From a bacterium (GTDB lineage: Bacteria > Zhuqueibacterota > QNDG01 > DSAB01): DNA of 64,000 bases. The stretch covers positions 1 to 64,000 of the forward strand of contig JAFGDT010000086.1 of the NCBI GenBank assembly GCA_016931965.1. The letters are read 5' to 3'. Below the pieces are notes generated by a model, which searched no databases, had not been told where the DNA came from, and saw nothing but the letters and a program-made list of their open reading frames with translations. Shown here piece after piece: positions 45,447 to 58,700 of this stretch. The translations under genes were made by a program, and so were the position numbers. Positions within the stretch are counted from its first letter, which is position 1; every line of letters starts with the position of its first letter.

Positions 45447-47195
45447 TCATGATGCATTCTGATATTTCAGAAGATCAGGCAAAATTTCTTCAGGAGATTT
45501 AAATCCTCCAAACCGTCCCAATTCTTCTTCGGATGGACTAAAAAAAATAACGGTAGGCAATCCAATAATTTGATATCGATCTTGATAGGATGCCGTTAAT
45601 TCATCATTTCGGGTTAAATCAAGTTTTATCGGAACGAATTTCGAAAGTTCAAAAAGCACCCGTTCATCAGTCCAGGTTTTTTCATCCAATTCTCGACAGG
45701 CGGCACACCAATCCGCATAAAAATCCATTACCACCACTTTCCCTTCCAGACGGGCTTGCTGAAAACCTGCCTCATCTGAAGAAATCCAAAACGGTTCCTC
45801 TTCAATCGACCGGACAATGTGTTCTGAGGAAAAAATACCGGGATTAAAGAAACGGAAAAAAAGAGAAAAAACAAGACTGCCACCTGCGATAATGAGTAAA
45901 ATGCCCAGGGCTTTTCCCATTTTTTTCTTCCAGTCGGCTTCACCTTCCAGTTGTGAAAAAGCACCAATAAACGTCCCGAGAATCACCAACAGAAGAGCCC
46001 AAAGACCGTGATAGACCAGAACAGGCAATAAGGGTTCCAAATAAACGAGAGACAAAGTTACGAGAAGGATACCAAAACCGCGTTCGATAACGGCCATCCA
46101 GCTGCCCGATCGGGGGAAATTTTTTATCACACCAGAAAAAGTTCCAATGAGGACAAACAGAACACCCAATCCCAGAGCAAAAGAAAAGAGAAGCCCGAAT
46201 CCTAAAAGAACGGAACCTGATTTAGCCACCCATGTCAGAATCACAATGAGCAGGGGACTGATACAGGGAGAGACGATGAAACCGGCAAGGAGTCCGGTTA
46301 CCCAAGCACCTAAAAATCCTTTCCGATTCCCTTTTAATTTTGATGCGATGGTGGGGGGCATCTGAAGGACAAAAACACCCAATAGCGATAGTCCCATCAG
46401 GAAAAATATTGAAGCGATCATGATGATGACGACAGGGTGCTGCGTGTATGAACCAAAAAGCGTTCCTGTTTGTGCTGCAAGAATACCCAAAACGGAAAAA
46501 GTGGCCGCGATTCCAAGCACGTAAAAAAGAGAAAGGACAAATCCTCGTAATTTCCCACCCCCCGCTTGAGCACCGATAACGGCAATCGTAATCGGGATCA
46601 TCGGATAGACGCAGGGAGTCAGGCTGGTCAGAATGCCGCCTATAAACACGAGAAGAAAAGCGATGATTGATCCTTTTTCCAGGGCCCGCGACAGACTGTT
46701 TACCATTCCAGTTTCCTCCGTAAAACCGCCCTGATCTTCCGGGGCAAATGCCAAAACGGTCAATTCAGCCATCAATCTTTGGGTCTTTGGCAGATAACAG
46801 ATTTCTCCGTCTTCGGAACAGGCCTGATAGGTCACATCTACCTCAATAATCCGATTGCCCTCCGAAGTCTCTCTGTTCACAACGAAAGGCATCCTAACTG
46901 TGACACTATCTCGATAATAATTTCCCAAATCCCCTTTTTCTCCGACTGGATATTCAACGGGGCTAAAACGAATTCCTTCCGAAGTTTGAGGAATCACTTT
47001 AAAAAGACCATAAGTCGTATCACTGATATGGTAGTGGGAAGCAATGGCACATATGATTTCTACAACTCCTTTGCCATTGATTTCAACTGTTTTGGGAACA
47101 ACTTCCATGCTGAGTTCAACCGGATCTACTCCCTGAGACCACAGAATTCCAATGCCAAAAAGCTTGAAAACGAGCCAGAGCGCGAGCTTTTTCAC
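45447..47195 (-). CDS. dsbD: Thiol:disulfide interchange protein DsbD
   Basis: 582 residues starting at GTG after GAGGAGATG. All three DsbD parts are present: a signal peptide and N-terminal alpha domain with the CSEDGEICYLP cysteine pair; a membrane domain (about 170-440) whose electron-carrying cysteines lie in SLTPCVYP and SPCISP; and a C-terminal thioredoxin domain with WCAAC (near 500). It passes electrons from cytoplasmic thioredoxin to periplasmic proteins, for example for cytochrome c maturation. It is a single gene between two gaps of over 125 bases. Confidence 0.95.
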   Translation of the reverse strand: MKKLALWLVFKLFGIGILWSQGVDPVELSMEVVPKTVEINGKGVVEIICAIASHYHISDTTYGLFKVIPQTSEGIRFSPVEYPVGEKGDLGNYYRDSVTVRMPFVVNRETSEGNRIIEVDVTYQACSEDGEICYLPKTQRLMAELTVLAFAPEDQGGFTEETGMVNSLSRALEKGSIIAFLLVFIGGILTSLTPCVYPMIPITIAVIGAQAGGGKLRGFVLSLFYVLGIAATFSVLGILAAQTGTLFGSYTQHPVVIIMIASIFFLMGLSLLGVFVLQMPPTIASKLKGNRKGFLGAWVTGLLAGFIVSPCISPLLIVILTWVAKSGSVLLGFGLLFSFALGLGVLFVLIGTFSGVIKNFPRSGSWMAVIERGFGILLVTLSLVYLEPLLPVLVYHGLWALLLVILGTFIGAFSQLEGEADWKKKMGKALGILLIIAGGSLVFSLFFRFFNPGIFSSEHIVRSIEEEPFWISSDEAGFQQARLEGKVVVMDFYADWCAACRELDEKTWTDERVLFELSKFVPIKLDLTRNDELTASYQDRYQIIGLPTVIFFSPSEEELGRFGGFKSPEEILPDLLKYQNAS

Positions 47196-47273
47196 TTTAC
47201 ATCTCCTCTATGAATTCCTCCGATAAAAGATGATGCTTCTTAATTCTGATCCGATCATCACCGCACAAATTGA

Positions 47274-47301
47274 ATAAAGGCGAACAGACATTCGCCTTTA
47301 T
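47274..47301. terminator. Hairpin between the 50-kb gene and dsbD
   Basis: ATAAAGGCGAA pairs perfectly with TTCGCCTTTAT around a six-base loop, 60 bases past the stop of the minus-strand gene. T runs beyond the stem are weak, so its terminator role is probable rather than certain. Confidence 0.5.
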
Positions 47302-47361
47302 CCAATAATCGATTCATTTTTTTACTGCAGTAAAAGCAATTTCATTAAAAAAATGACTTTT

Positions 47362-50300
47362 CTAAAACTCTGCTCCCAACGTAAAATAATGAACAGGATG
47401 AGAATCGGTGCGTGCTAAATCGGTCCGCCAGGCCACATCATATTTCAACAAAATAAAACCCATATTCAATCTTGCTCCGAAACCATAACCGGCCCTCAAG
47501 TCATGCAATTTAAACATGCCCAGAGATCCAGAGGTAAAAGGCCTCCACAATGCATCATCATTCCAGGCTGATCCAATATCCATAAAGACAACACCTCGAA
47601 TATTCTGAAAACCAAACGGCAGCGGCCAACCCAAAATCAGGTATTGGATCATGGGGAAACGAAACTCAAGATTGGCCAGCACATATCGTGTGCCTATCTG
47701 TTCATAATAGTTATAACCTCTGAGCGGGGTGGCAAAACTCGAGAAATAATAGAGATCCTCACTCCAGGAATCATAAGAAATTTCATTGTATCGATAATTG
47801 ATCCAACCTGGCATGCCGCCCAATAAAAACCTCTGCGGATTCCTACCACCGGAAATCCCCCCAGAAAATCGCAACACAAATGTATAATCTCTCTTAATCC
47901 TGAAATAATTTCTCCAATCCCCCTGAAACATCCAGAAATCAAGTCCGTATTTATCACTGATTGACGGACTATAAGATAGCGAGAAATTGGATCGGTTGCC
48001 ATTAACAGGACCGGTTATGCCCCATATCACCGTATCGGTACTGTAACCCAAGTTAATAAAAACCAATCGTCTCTTATATAAATTCCCTACTTCTGTCAGA
48101 AAATCCTGACTATAGTAATAGCCATAAGGATCAATATCTCCAAAATCACGATCAATACCCAATCCCGTAATACCGAAATCAATTCTCCTGTATCGGTCAA
48201 ATGGTCGTGATGCAAAAAATGCAAGTCCAAAATACCGGTCCCGAATATAATTGTATTGGATAAAAGGTCCTATCAAATAATAGGTATAGTATTGATAGGC
48301 ATAATGGAAAGCCGAAATCCCATAATCAATTCTTTTAGGTAGATAGAAATAGGCAACCTGAATATTTGAATTTTTGATGTTATAAAACAAATCTGTATAA
48401 ATATCGATTTCATGATTGCCTAAAATGTCTGAGAAAGCAATCATGGATGTCCCCTGAAGTCCATAAAATTGACTGTACCCTGCTGATCCGGTGATGACAT
48501 CTGCAGTAAAACGAGGCTTATAGGGATGACTCTTATAATCACCATTTTCATCCTTATATTCTGTTGTATCCAGAAACGTATCATTCGCCCTCTGTCTCTC
48601 TCGCAATTCATCCTGTCTTAATCCCTGAGTGAACACAAAATTTTCAAAATTCGTTCTTCCTTCGCGGGTTGGAATATTTACTTCTGTTTCTCGGGCTGCT
48701 ATTGCCTGACTTTCTTGCTCCTTTTTTATTAAAAACGCCGTCTTTTGTAATTCAACGGAACCCTGTTCGATCTCCAGCGGATTGTTCAAGAGAAAAATAT
48801 CATAGCCTCCATTAAACAAAGAGGAAAATGCCAGACGGGACCCCTCTCTTGACCAAGAAATTTGAGAAACCCCGGTGATGAGATTGGTTATCGGATAAAT
48901 AAATCCTGTGGTTCTATTCAACATAAAAATATTGTTGATCCCGTTTTGATCGGAAATAAATGAAATATGATCTCCATCGGGAGAAAATGCAGGGGATTTT
49001 TCTTTTATTTCGTCGGCTGTATATCGCGTCATTTGTTGTGTCTGAATGTTATATGTATACAAATCATACTGACTGTAATCATGGGAGTGCATTCGCAAAT
49101 TCGAACTGGGTTGACCGGGATACTCTCCTCTATCTGAGATAAATGCAATTTCCTCCCCAGTAGGAGAAAATGCCGGGTCTAAATCACTAAAAATATCGTC
49201 GGTTAATTTTTGTAATGTTTGATCTTCGATATTGTACAAATAGAGATCAGACTGTCCTTCATTCAAACCCATAAAGACAATCTGCTTTCCATCAGGAGAC
49301 CAACTCGGAGAAAATATACCGTCCACATAAAATTGATAAGAATCTATAATTTTTTTACTATTAACATCCAAAATATACAGCGCATCAACCGATGCCGCTT
49401 TGGCTGCAAAAACAATCTTTTCCCCATCGGGCGACCAACTGAGTCCGGGTCGAGGCCAGTGCAGTTCTTCAAACAAATCGGATCGTTCTCCCTTAACCAA
49501 TCTTCCAAGATCGCGTCCATCAATGGCGCTCATCAGATAAATATCCATATAATCCCCACGATTGGAAAGATAGACCAATTTATCTCCCTGGGGAGACAGT
49601 GCAGGAGCGTTGTTCACAAAATGTTTATCTTTAACATGATCGGTAAGCGGTTTGGCTATATCACTGGGTTCGCTTCTATTCTGAATATCCGGCCAGTATG
49701 TTTGTCGTAAATACTTATGCCAGCGTTCTGTAAGTTCTTCAATACCCACACCAATTGATTGTTTGAATGCATTTTCCACATTTCGAGTGGCTCTGATCTT
49801 ACTGATAATCTCCGCAATTTTTTGATCACCATACCGATCTGCTATATAATTTAAAAGGGACTGTCCTCCTTTATAAACCAAAAATCCAGACAATTGACTG
49901 ATCGGCGGAATATAATTGTTGATCGTTGCGTCTCGAATATACATATCACTATCCGTATCCCAGCCCAAGCTTTCATATTCAGCCAATCCTTCAGCTAACC
50001 AAAGAGGTACCTGAAAACGGGCCATTCCCGTAATCATCGAACCGACATTCCCACCGTACAACAATTGGAACATAACGGCATGTGTCAATTCATGATGAAT
50101 AACATGTCGAAATTCTTCATAGTCGCCTTGAAAAGGTAAAACAACCCTGTCTTTAAAAATTTCAGTAAAACCACCCACTCCTTCCTCAATTATTTCATAA
50201 ATGACATTGGTCTGGCCAAAATCATTATGGCTGTTGTAAACAATAATCGGAATACGTTTATAAATTTCAAATTGGAAATCTCTCTTTAAATCAATATAAC

Positions 50301-50523
50301 TGGATTCGGCAACCTCTGCAACAAATTCTGCCAATTGTTTATTTTCCTTATAATAATAGATATCAAAATATTTGGACTGCACAAATTTCCAATCAAAATC
50401 CTGATATTGAACTTTATTTTTCCCAAAACTCTGGGCAAAAACATTCCCTGAAAAATAAAAAAAGGTCAACACCGATATCGCTACAAGCGAAAAATAAAAT
50501 ATTGTCTTATTTTTTAAATTCAT
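47362..50523 (-). CDS. Exported metallopeptidase, TolB propeller and Omp85-like barrel fusion
   Basis: 1053 residues from the ATG at 50523 (GGAGATTATC directly upstream). Signal peptide to about residue 29. A gluzincin (peptidase MA-like) domain has HELTH at 144-148 and the third ligand Glu178 in WLAEGLAEY. Residues about 325-620 form a TolB-like propeller (SPDGEKIVF, SPTGEEIAFISD, SPDGDHISFISD). Residues about 700-1053 are a beta-barrel of surface-antigen/Omp85 type ending in a terminal phenylalanine. The family is common in FCB-type genomes and uncharacterised. The peptidase and propeller should face the periplasm or surface. Confidence 0.88.
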   Translation of the reverse strand: MNLKNKTIFYFSLVAISVLTFFYFSGNVFAQSFGKNKVQYQDFDWKFVQSKYFDIYYYKENKQLAEFVAEVAESSYIDLKRDFQFEIYKRIPIIVYNSHNDFGQTNVIYEIIEEGVGGFTEIFKDRVVLPFQGDYEEFRHVIHHELTHAVMFQLLYGGNVGSMITGMARFQVPLWLAEGLAEYESLGWDTDSDMYIRDATINNYIPPISQLSGFLVYKGGQSLLNYIADRYGDQKIAEIISKIRATRNVENAFKQSIGVGIEELTERWHKYLRQTYWPDIQNRSEPSDIAKPLTDHVKDKHFVNNAPALSPQGDKLVYLSNRGDYMDIYLMSAIDGRDLGRLVKGERSDLFEELHWPRPGLSWSPDGEKIVFAAKAASVDALYILDVNSKKIIDSYQFYVDGIFSPSWSPDGKQIVFMGLNEGQSDLYLYNIEDQTLQKLTDDIFSDLDPAFSPTGEEIAFISDRGEYPGQPSSNLRMHSHDYSQYDLYTYNIQTQQMTRYTADEIKEKSPAFSPDGDHISFISDQNGINNIFMLNRTTGFIYPITNLITGVSQISWSREGSRLAFSSLFNGGYDIFLLNNPLEIEQGSVELQKTAFLIKKEQESQAIAARETEVNIPTREGRTNFENFVFTQGLRQDELRERQRANDTFLDTTEYKDENGDYKSHPYKPRFTADVITGSAGYSQFYGLQGTSMIAFSDILGNHEIDIYTDLFYNIKNSNIQVAYFYLPKRIDYGISAFHYAYQYYTYYLIGPFIQYNYIRDRYFGLAFFASRPFDRYRRIDFGITGLGIDRDFGDIDPYGYYYSQDFLTEVGNLYKRRLVFINLGYSTDTVIWGITGPVNGNRSNFSLSYSPSISDKYGLDFWMFQGDWRNYFRIKRDYTFVLRFSGGISGGRNPQRFLLGGMPGWINYRYNEISYDSWSEDLYYFSSFATPLRGYNYYEQIGTRYVLANLEFRFPMIQYLILGWPLPFGFQNIRGVVFMDIGSAWNDDALWRPFTSGSLGMFKLHDLRAGYGFGARLNMGFILLKYDVAWRTDLARTDSHPVHYFTLGAEF

Positions 50524-50625
50524 GATAATCTCCAATAGATAGTTTATATTCATTACGACGCGTAAAAAACTCATTTTAAATAACGCCACGTAAACAAAAA
50601 AGTTTCTTTCATTCTATAAAACATT

Positions 50626-50649
50626 AGAGGCAGAAAACAATCTGCCTCT
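50626..50649. terminator. Terminator-like hairpin downstream of icd
   Basis: AGAGGCAGA pairs with TCTGCCTCT around aaacaa; plus-strand side is followed by TTTT. It lies about 160 bases beyond the icd stop and 100 before the next minus-strand start. Confidence 0.5.
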
Positions 50650-50809
50650 TTTCCTATTCCAACAATCAATGGTCAACAATCGATTACACGTTTCTGGTAA
50701 TTGTTCCACAATATCCGAAATATTTCAACTTCACTTCATCCTTAATCGGGCGACTGAACTGTGCATTCTTTTTATGTGGTTTAAATTATTCCCTTCTATA
50801 TGTTATATA

Positions 50810-53047
<2,238 letters not shown>

Positions 53048-53094
53048 TTATGTTTCCCGTGATTCCTATCCTTTATGCGATTCCCGAAGTGATT

Positions 53095-55020
53095 CTATCT
53101 TGCCAGTTGTTGTTTGGCGTACGCCAGTGATCCACCGGCCTTGATGAGATCGATATCCCTGATGCTCAAAGGATGTGTTAACGGGATATCGATGCCTTTG
53201 GTTTTATTTTTTAGGATGAGGGGAGTTTTTTCAATCTGGGTCACATCGATTTCCAATTCATCTCCCTGATCCATCCGATCATAGTCACTTTCATGGACGA
53301 ATGTAAAAGGGATAATGCCAAAATTGATGAGGTTGGCCAGATGGATGCGGGCAAAAGACTTGGTGATTACAGCTTTGATCCCCAAATACATTGGCGCCAA
53401 CGCGGCATGTTCCCGACTGGATCCCTGTCCGTAATTACTCCCACCCACAATAAATCCGCCACCGGCCCTCTTGGCTCTCGCAGCGAATGTCGGATCCACC
53501 ACTTCGAACACATGTTCGGCAATGGCTGGAATATTCGATCTCAGGGGAAGAATCTTGGCTCCTGCCGGCATAATGTGATCTGTGGTGATATTATCCTCCG
53601 TCTTGAGGAGTACCAACCCGGCGATCCTGTTGGGAAGTGGTTTTTGAACAGGAAGAGGCTGAATATTGGGACCGCGTATAATTTTCACATCCCGACCCTT
53701 TTTTACAGGAGGGATAATCATCGAATCGTCAATGGGAAATTGTTCCGGCATGCGTACCGTTGTTTTGGGGATATCCAATTCCCTGGGATCGGTAATTTCT
53801 CCGGTCAGAGCCGCCGCAACCGCCGTTTCAGGGCTGCAGAGGTAAACGCTGGCGCTTTTTGTCCCGCTCCGTCCCAGGAAGTTCCGATTGAATGTACGGA
53901 GCGTGATGGCTTCGGTAGGCGGTGAGAAACCCATGCCGATACACGGGCCACACACATTTTCCAGAATACGCACACCTGCGGAAATGATATGTTCCCACTC
54001 TCCATTTTGTATCAAACTCAGAACCACCTGCCGAGAGCCCGGAGCCAATCCCGCAGTCACAGCGGGATGTATCTTTCGGCCTTTGAGCATACCGGCTACC
54101 ATCATCAAATCCCGGTAGGATGAATTCGTACAGCTCCCCATGGCCACTTGCTGAACTTTGGTCCCCTTCAAATCCTTGACCTTCACAACATTATCGGGCA
54201 TGTGGGGTTGGGCAATCAGAGGCTCCAGTTCAGAGAGATTGATTTCGATAACTTCGTCATATTTAGCTCCCACATCGGCAACCATCTCCACCCACTGACC
54301 TTCTCGATTCTGGGATTTCAAAAAGAATCGCGTCTGTTCATCGCTGGGGAACACCGATGTCGTGGCTCCCAGTTCGGCACCCATATTGGTGATGGTGGCC
54401 CTTTCAGGAACCGATAAGGTTTCAACTCCTTCTCCGGTATATTCCATGACTTTGCCAACACCGCCCTTTACACTGAGATGCCGTAGCACTTCCAGAATGA
54501 CATCTTTGGCAGAAACGAACGGATTCAGGTGTCCTGTTAGGTGAATATTCACGACTTTGGGCATAGTGAGGAAAAACGGCCTCCCGGCCATAGCCAGCGC
54601 AACATCCAATCCACCCGCCCCAATGGCCAGCATACCGATACCCCCTCCTGTTGGCGTATGACTGTCCGATCCCAAGAGGGTTTTCCCCGGAATCCCGAAT
54701 CGTTCAAGATGAACCTGATGACAAATGCCATTTCCGGGCCGTGAAAAATAGAGGCCGTATTTTGCAGCAACAGATTGCAGAAACTGATGATCATCCGCAT
54801 TTTCAAAACCAGACTGTAATGTGTTATGATCCACGTAACTAACCGACAGTTCCGTTCTCACCCTGTCCAAATCCAGGGCTTCAAACTGCAAATAGGCCAT
54901 CGTACCGGTTGCATCCTGAGTCAGTGTTTGATCGATTCGAATAGAAATAGGGGAGCCTTTCAAGAGCTCCCCTTCGACCAAATGACTCTGTATAATCTTC
55001 TGGGTTAAACTCAATGCCAT
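53095..55020 (-). CDS. acn: Aconitate hydratase
   Basis: 641 residues from the ATG at 55020. The three iron-sulfur cysteines lie in GSCTNSSY and CGPCIG. Substrate segments LGSDSHTPTGGG and GGSNYGQGSSREHAA and the swivelling C-terminal domain (about 500-641) are intact. The compact length is typical of the shorter bacterial aconitase branch that is near isopropylmalate isomerase; the adjacent icd supports citrate-isocitrate conversion. Twenty-eight bases separate it from the STAS gene upstream, an odd link of signalling and TCA genes. Confidence 0.93.
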   Translation of the reverse strand: MALSLTQKIIQSHLVEGELLKGSPISIRIDQTLTQDATGTMAYLQFEALDLDRVRTELSVSYVDHNTLQSGFENADDHQFLQSVAAKYGLYFSRPGNGICHQVHLERFGIPGKTLLGSDSHTPTGGGIGMLAIGAGGLDVALAMAGRPFFLTMPKVVNIHLTGHLNPFVSAKDVILEVLRHLSVKGGVGKVMEYTGEGVETLSVPERATITNMGAELGATTSVFPSDEQTRFFLKSQNREGQWVEMVADVGAKYDEVIEINLSELEPLIAQPHMPDNVVKVKDLKGTKVQQVAMGSCTNSSYRDLMMVAGMLKGRKIHPAVTAGLAPGSRQVVLSLIQNGEWEHIISAGVRILENVCGPCIGMGFSPPTEAITLRTFNRNFLGRSGTKSASVYLCSPETAVAAALTGEITDPRELDIPKTTVRMPEQFPIDDSMIIPPVKKGRDVKIIRGPNIQPLPVQKPLPNRIAGLVLLKTEDNITTDHIMPAGAKILPLRSNIPAIAEHVFEVVDPTFAARAKRAGGGFIVGGSNYGQGSSREHAALAPMYLGIKAVITKSFARIHLANLINFGIIPFTFVHESDYDRMDQGDELEIDVTQIEKTPLILKNKTKGIDIPLTHPLSIRDIDLIKAGGSLAYAKQQLAR

Positions 55021-55048
55021 CAACACGATTCCCGTATCTTACTCTTTA

Positions 55049-55708
55049 TTATTCGAACGCTTCATTTTTCCCGAGATTCTTTCTGCGTTTCTTGCCTCCC
55101 AAATTGAGCTTCCGAAGAATATTCCAGACAGACAATGTATTCACTCGCGTAAATCCGTATTTTTCTGTGTTTAATTCTTTGGCGATTTTAGAAGCCCCCC
55201 AAAAAGGATTCTCTAAAGCAATCTCTTTAACTTTATCCTCTAAACTCAGGGTTGTCTCTTCCACTTTTGGTTGATTTTCATCTGCTTTGACAACATCGTC
55301 CGGTTCTTCAACTTTTATTTCCACCTTTTCTTTCACTTTGACTGGACTTTTACCTTTGTCAAAATCATCAATCGCATCTTCGATGGTATCAAATGCTTTC
55401 AGGATATAATGAAATTCCAGCAGCTCAAAAACTTCATATACATCAGGGATCATTCTCGCAAGCTTAAGATCGCCATTCCTCTCTCTCATTCCCTTAATCT
55501 CACTGATAAAAATGCCCCATCCTGCACTGGAAATATAATCCACATTTCCCAAATCGATAATGATCCGAACAACCCCTGCTTTTAACAAAGAATCAAGAGC
55601 ACGTTCCAATTCTGATGAAGTGGTTGTATCAATATAACCCCCTACCCGGATGATGGAAATGTCACTCTGCGGTCCGATTTTTTCAACGGACACCTGTATG
55701 CCATCCAT
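55049..55708 (-). CDS. STAS-domain anti-sigma-factor antagonist with C-terminal transposase-like HTH
   Basis: 219 residues. Residues 1-115 are a STAS domain; Ser60 in DYISSAGWG aligns with the regulatory phosphoserine of SpoIIAA. A charged linker (about 118-155) leads to an HTH (about 158-205: ENPFWGASKIAKELNTEKYG) resembling the target-binding helices of IS3/IS481 transposases. The same ELNTEKYG motif appears in the phosphatase fusion 84 bases upstream. STAS antagonists normally lack DNA-binding parts. AGGAG precedes the ATG by eight bases. Likely substrate of the kinase and phosphatase domains of its neighbour. Confidence 0.87.
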   Translation of the reverse strand: MDGIQVSVEKIGPQSDISIIRVGGYIDTTTSSELERALDSLLKAGVVRIIIDLGNVDYISSAGWGIFISEIKGMRERNGDLKLARMIPDVYEVFELLEFHYILKAFDTIEDAIDDFDKGKSPVKVKEKVEIKVEEPDDVVKADENQPKVEETTLSLEDKVKEIALENPFWGASKIAKELNTEKYGFTRVNTLSVWNILRKLNLGGKKRRKNLGKNEAFE

Positions 55709-55792
55709 CTGAGAATTCTCCTACAGAATAATAGTTATGAACATTATACGACAATTTAATAGAAAATCGCTAAATTGTCAACTCTTTTCTAT

Positions 55793-58700
55793 TTATAAAC
55801 ATCTTTGTCGAATCACTCTCTGCATCTTTTTGATTCGGTCTACGATATCTTCTCGATCAGGATTATTTTTTAACACCTCTCCCCACTGCCAAACCGCTCT
55901 CTTGTAATCTCCACGATTGGCAAACAAGACACCCAAATTTTCCAGGACACTTTCATTGGTCGGATCCAACTTCTTGACCTTTTCATACGCATTCTTGGCG
56001 CTGTCAAACTCGCCAAGTCGAAAAAAGGTATCACCCAAACATTGATACGCTTCAACATAAGCCGGATCTTCTTTGATGGCTTTTTTAAATTCATTGATGG
56101 CTTTGGCAAAGAGTCCTTGTCGATAAAACCACAATCCGGATTCTAAAAACCGTTTTTTACTCAGATGGGATTGGTCCTCAGCGGTTTTCCTTTTTTGATC
56201 TTCTCCTTCACCTGAAAATACGGTTCGCCGATCGAATCCCACTCCCTCCATCATTTCTAAAAATGCTTCTTCCTGCTGATAATAAACTGAATCTGGTCCT
56301 TCACCTCGCTCTTCCACTGTTCCCATTTCCTCTTCAAGAAGCTCCCCAGCTATAGAAGCGGTAATTTCCTCATCAACTTGATCTACATCTCCGATTTCAC
56401 CAACGTCTTTTTCCATTTCCAAAATCTCTTCTGCCTCGGGAATCTCTTCTATGTCAGACACTTCCTCATCTTCTCTATGATCGATATCGACCATCAGATC
56501 TTCAAAAAGATCAATAGAGTCATCACGGATATTCTCTTTGTCTTGTTCCTCCTCTTCAAACACATGCGACAATTCGCTTTCTTGTATCCTTTGATCCAAA
56601 TCTTCTCTTTCCGTCTCAAGTTGATCGGAATCGATAGTAAAGGAAAACTCATCTTCTTCAGGTTGGATATGAAAACCATCTGCCGGTTTTTCCAATTCTT
56701 CTGGGGAATGAAGCAATTCATCAAAAGTGGGAACAACCTCTTCTTCGCTGATTTCCTTCGGTTCACCCGTATCTACGAGAGGTTCTGTTGCAACGATTTC
56801 CGCTATCTCATCTTCATATTCTTCTTCACGACCTGGTACCACCGGCTTGAACCTATCCATTTTTTTCTCAACAATGATTTTCCCATCCAATGTCAAAAAT
56901 GGTGTGCCCGGAGATTTCATGCGTTCTTTTCTTCCACCCCTCTCGATAAAGGCCACCCGCAAATCTTTTGTGTTCAAACGACTTCTGACCAGTTCATCGT
57001 ATATTCTTTTTTCGTCAATTACTGTGTTGCCATACTTTTCCGTATTCAATTCCTCACTGATGCGCTTGGCACCATATTCTGGATAATTCCGAATAATATC
57101 ATATATTTTTGCCTTGTCTTCGATACTGATATGTTTTTCCTCAATATCAGACCATACCACTTTTTCTTTAAGCCCTTTTAATCCCATCTTTTTAAAGCGC
57201 TTTTTATATTTATAATAGGTTGATGTTGAAACACCCATACTTTTACACGCTTCTTTGACACCCATCCCTTCTTTAGAAACCATTTTCATGAGACGTGTTC
57301 TGAAATTAAAAAGAACATCTTCTGCTTTCATTTTTTCTTTAACAGCCACAAGTGTGATATCATCACTTTGAGCATGCTCTTCCGTAAAGATATTTATTTC
57401 TTCACGTATCTTATCCACCAAAGGGTTGACTTTCAAATTTCCGAAATTTCGAATCGCTGATAACAGCCGCTCATCTCCAAATCGTTCTCTGCGTATATTC
57501 ATCGCTTCCGTGATCCCATCGGTATAGACAATCAGAATATCATCGTCTCTGAGTCGTAAAGTATCGGACTGAATCGATTTCCGAAATAGTGTATTGTCTG
57601 GAAGATTGATGCCAATCGGAAATCCCCTCGGATTCAGATAAAAGCTCTTTTTTGTTTTTCCGCGATAAAGAATCATCGGATTGTGTCCCGCACTGGCATA
57701 ATTGATCGTTCGACGACGAGAATCCAGTATGATATAAAAAATGGTGACAAACATACCCCGTTTCATATCATTGATCACAAAATCATTCACACGTGTTAGA
57801 ACATCCGCCGCATTTTTATTCCCTCTCGCTTCCGTACGTAGTGCGGTTCGTATCATGGTCATAATTAAAGATCCCGGAACCCCCTTTCCTGACACATCGG
57901 CCACAACAATCCCCAGAGTATCTTTATCCACTTCAACAAAATCAAAATAATCCCCACCCACTTCTTTCGCCGCTTCATAATAAGAAGCGATTTCATAACC
58001 TTCAATTTCGGGGAATGCGGAAGGTAATAACGTATGCTGAATTTCCTGAGCAACTTGCATCTCTTTTTGAAGCCGCTCCCGTTCCGCAAGATTTTCTTGC
58101 GATTTTCTAAACTTTTCGGTAATATCATTAAAAGCCTGAGCAATCTGGCCGACCTCATCGGAAGAATCAAAATCCATTTCTTCGTGAATTTCATCTCGTC
58201 CCAAGGCCCGAATCCACTGCAACAATTTCTTAAATGGACTCATGGTCACATAAACTAGAAGAAACACACCCAGATATCCGAATAAAAGGATCAAACCAAA
58301 ATTTAAAATAACGCTGCGCCTCGCTAACCGGACATCTTCATCGATCACCGATTTGTCCAATAACAGGTGTATTGTGCCGACACTTCTCGGATTATCCGAA
58401 GATCGAAATATCGCCCCTGCAACAACATCATACACAGACCACCCCTGATCTGTCAGGTATTGATAAACATCATCGGCTTTTTGAACAGCATTGGAAGGCC
58501 GCTGATAAGAAGACAAAATGTATTCTGTGCTAACAGCTCCCTGTATCATATCATTGACATCCACAATCAGGACTTCTCTAACGAGGGGTGCATATTCTCG
58601 TTGGAACTCAGCAGAAAGAGTTGCCAATTCCCAATTATCCAGTTCCCAGTTCTGTAAATCCCATGCCTCAAGTTTTTCAAGTTGACTGATATACCGAGGA

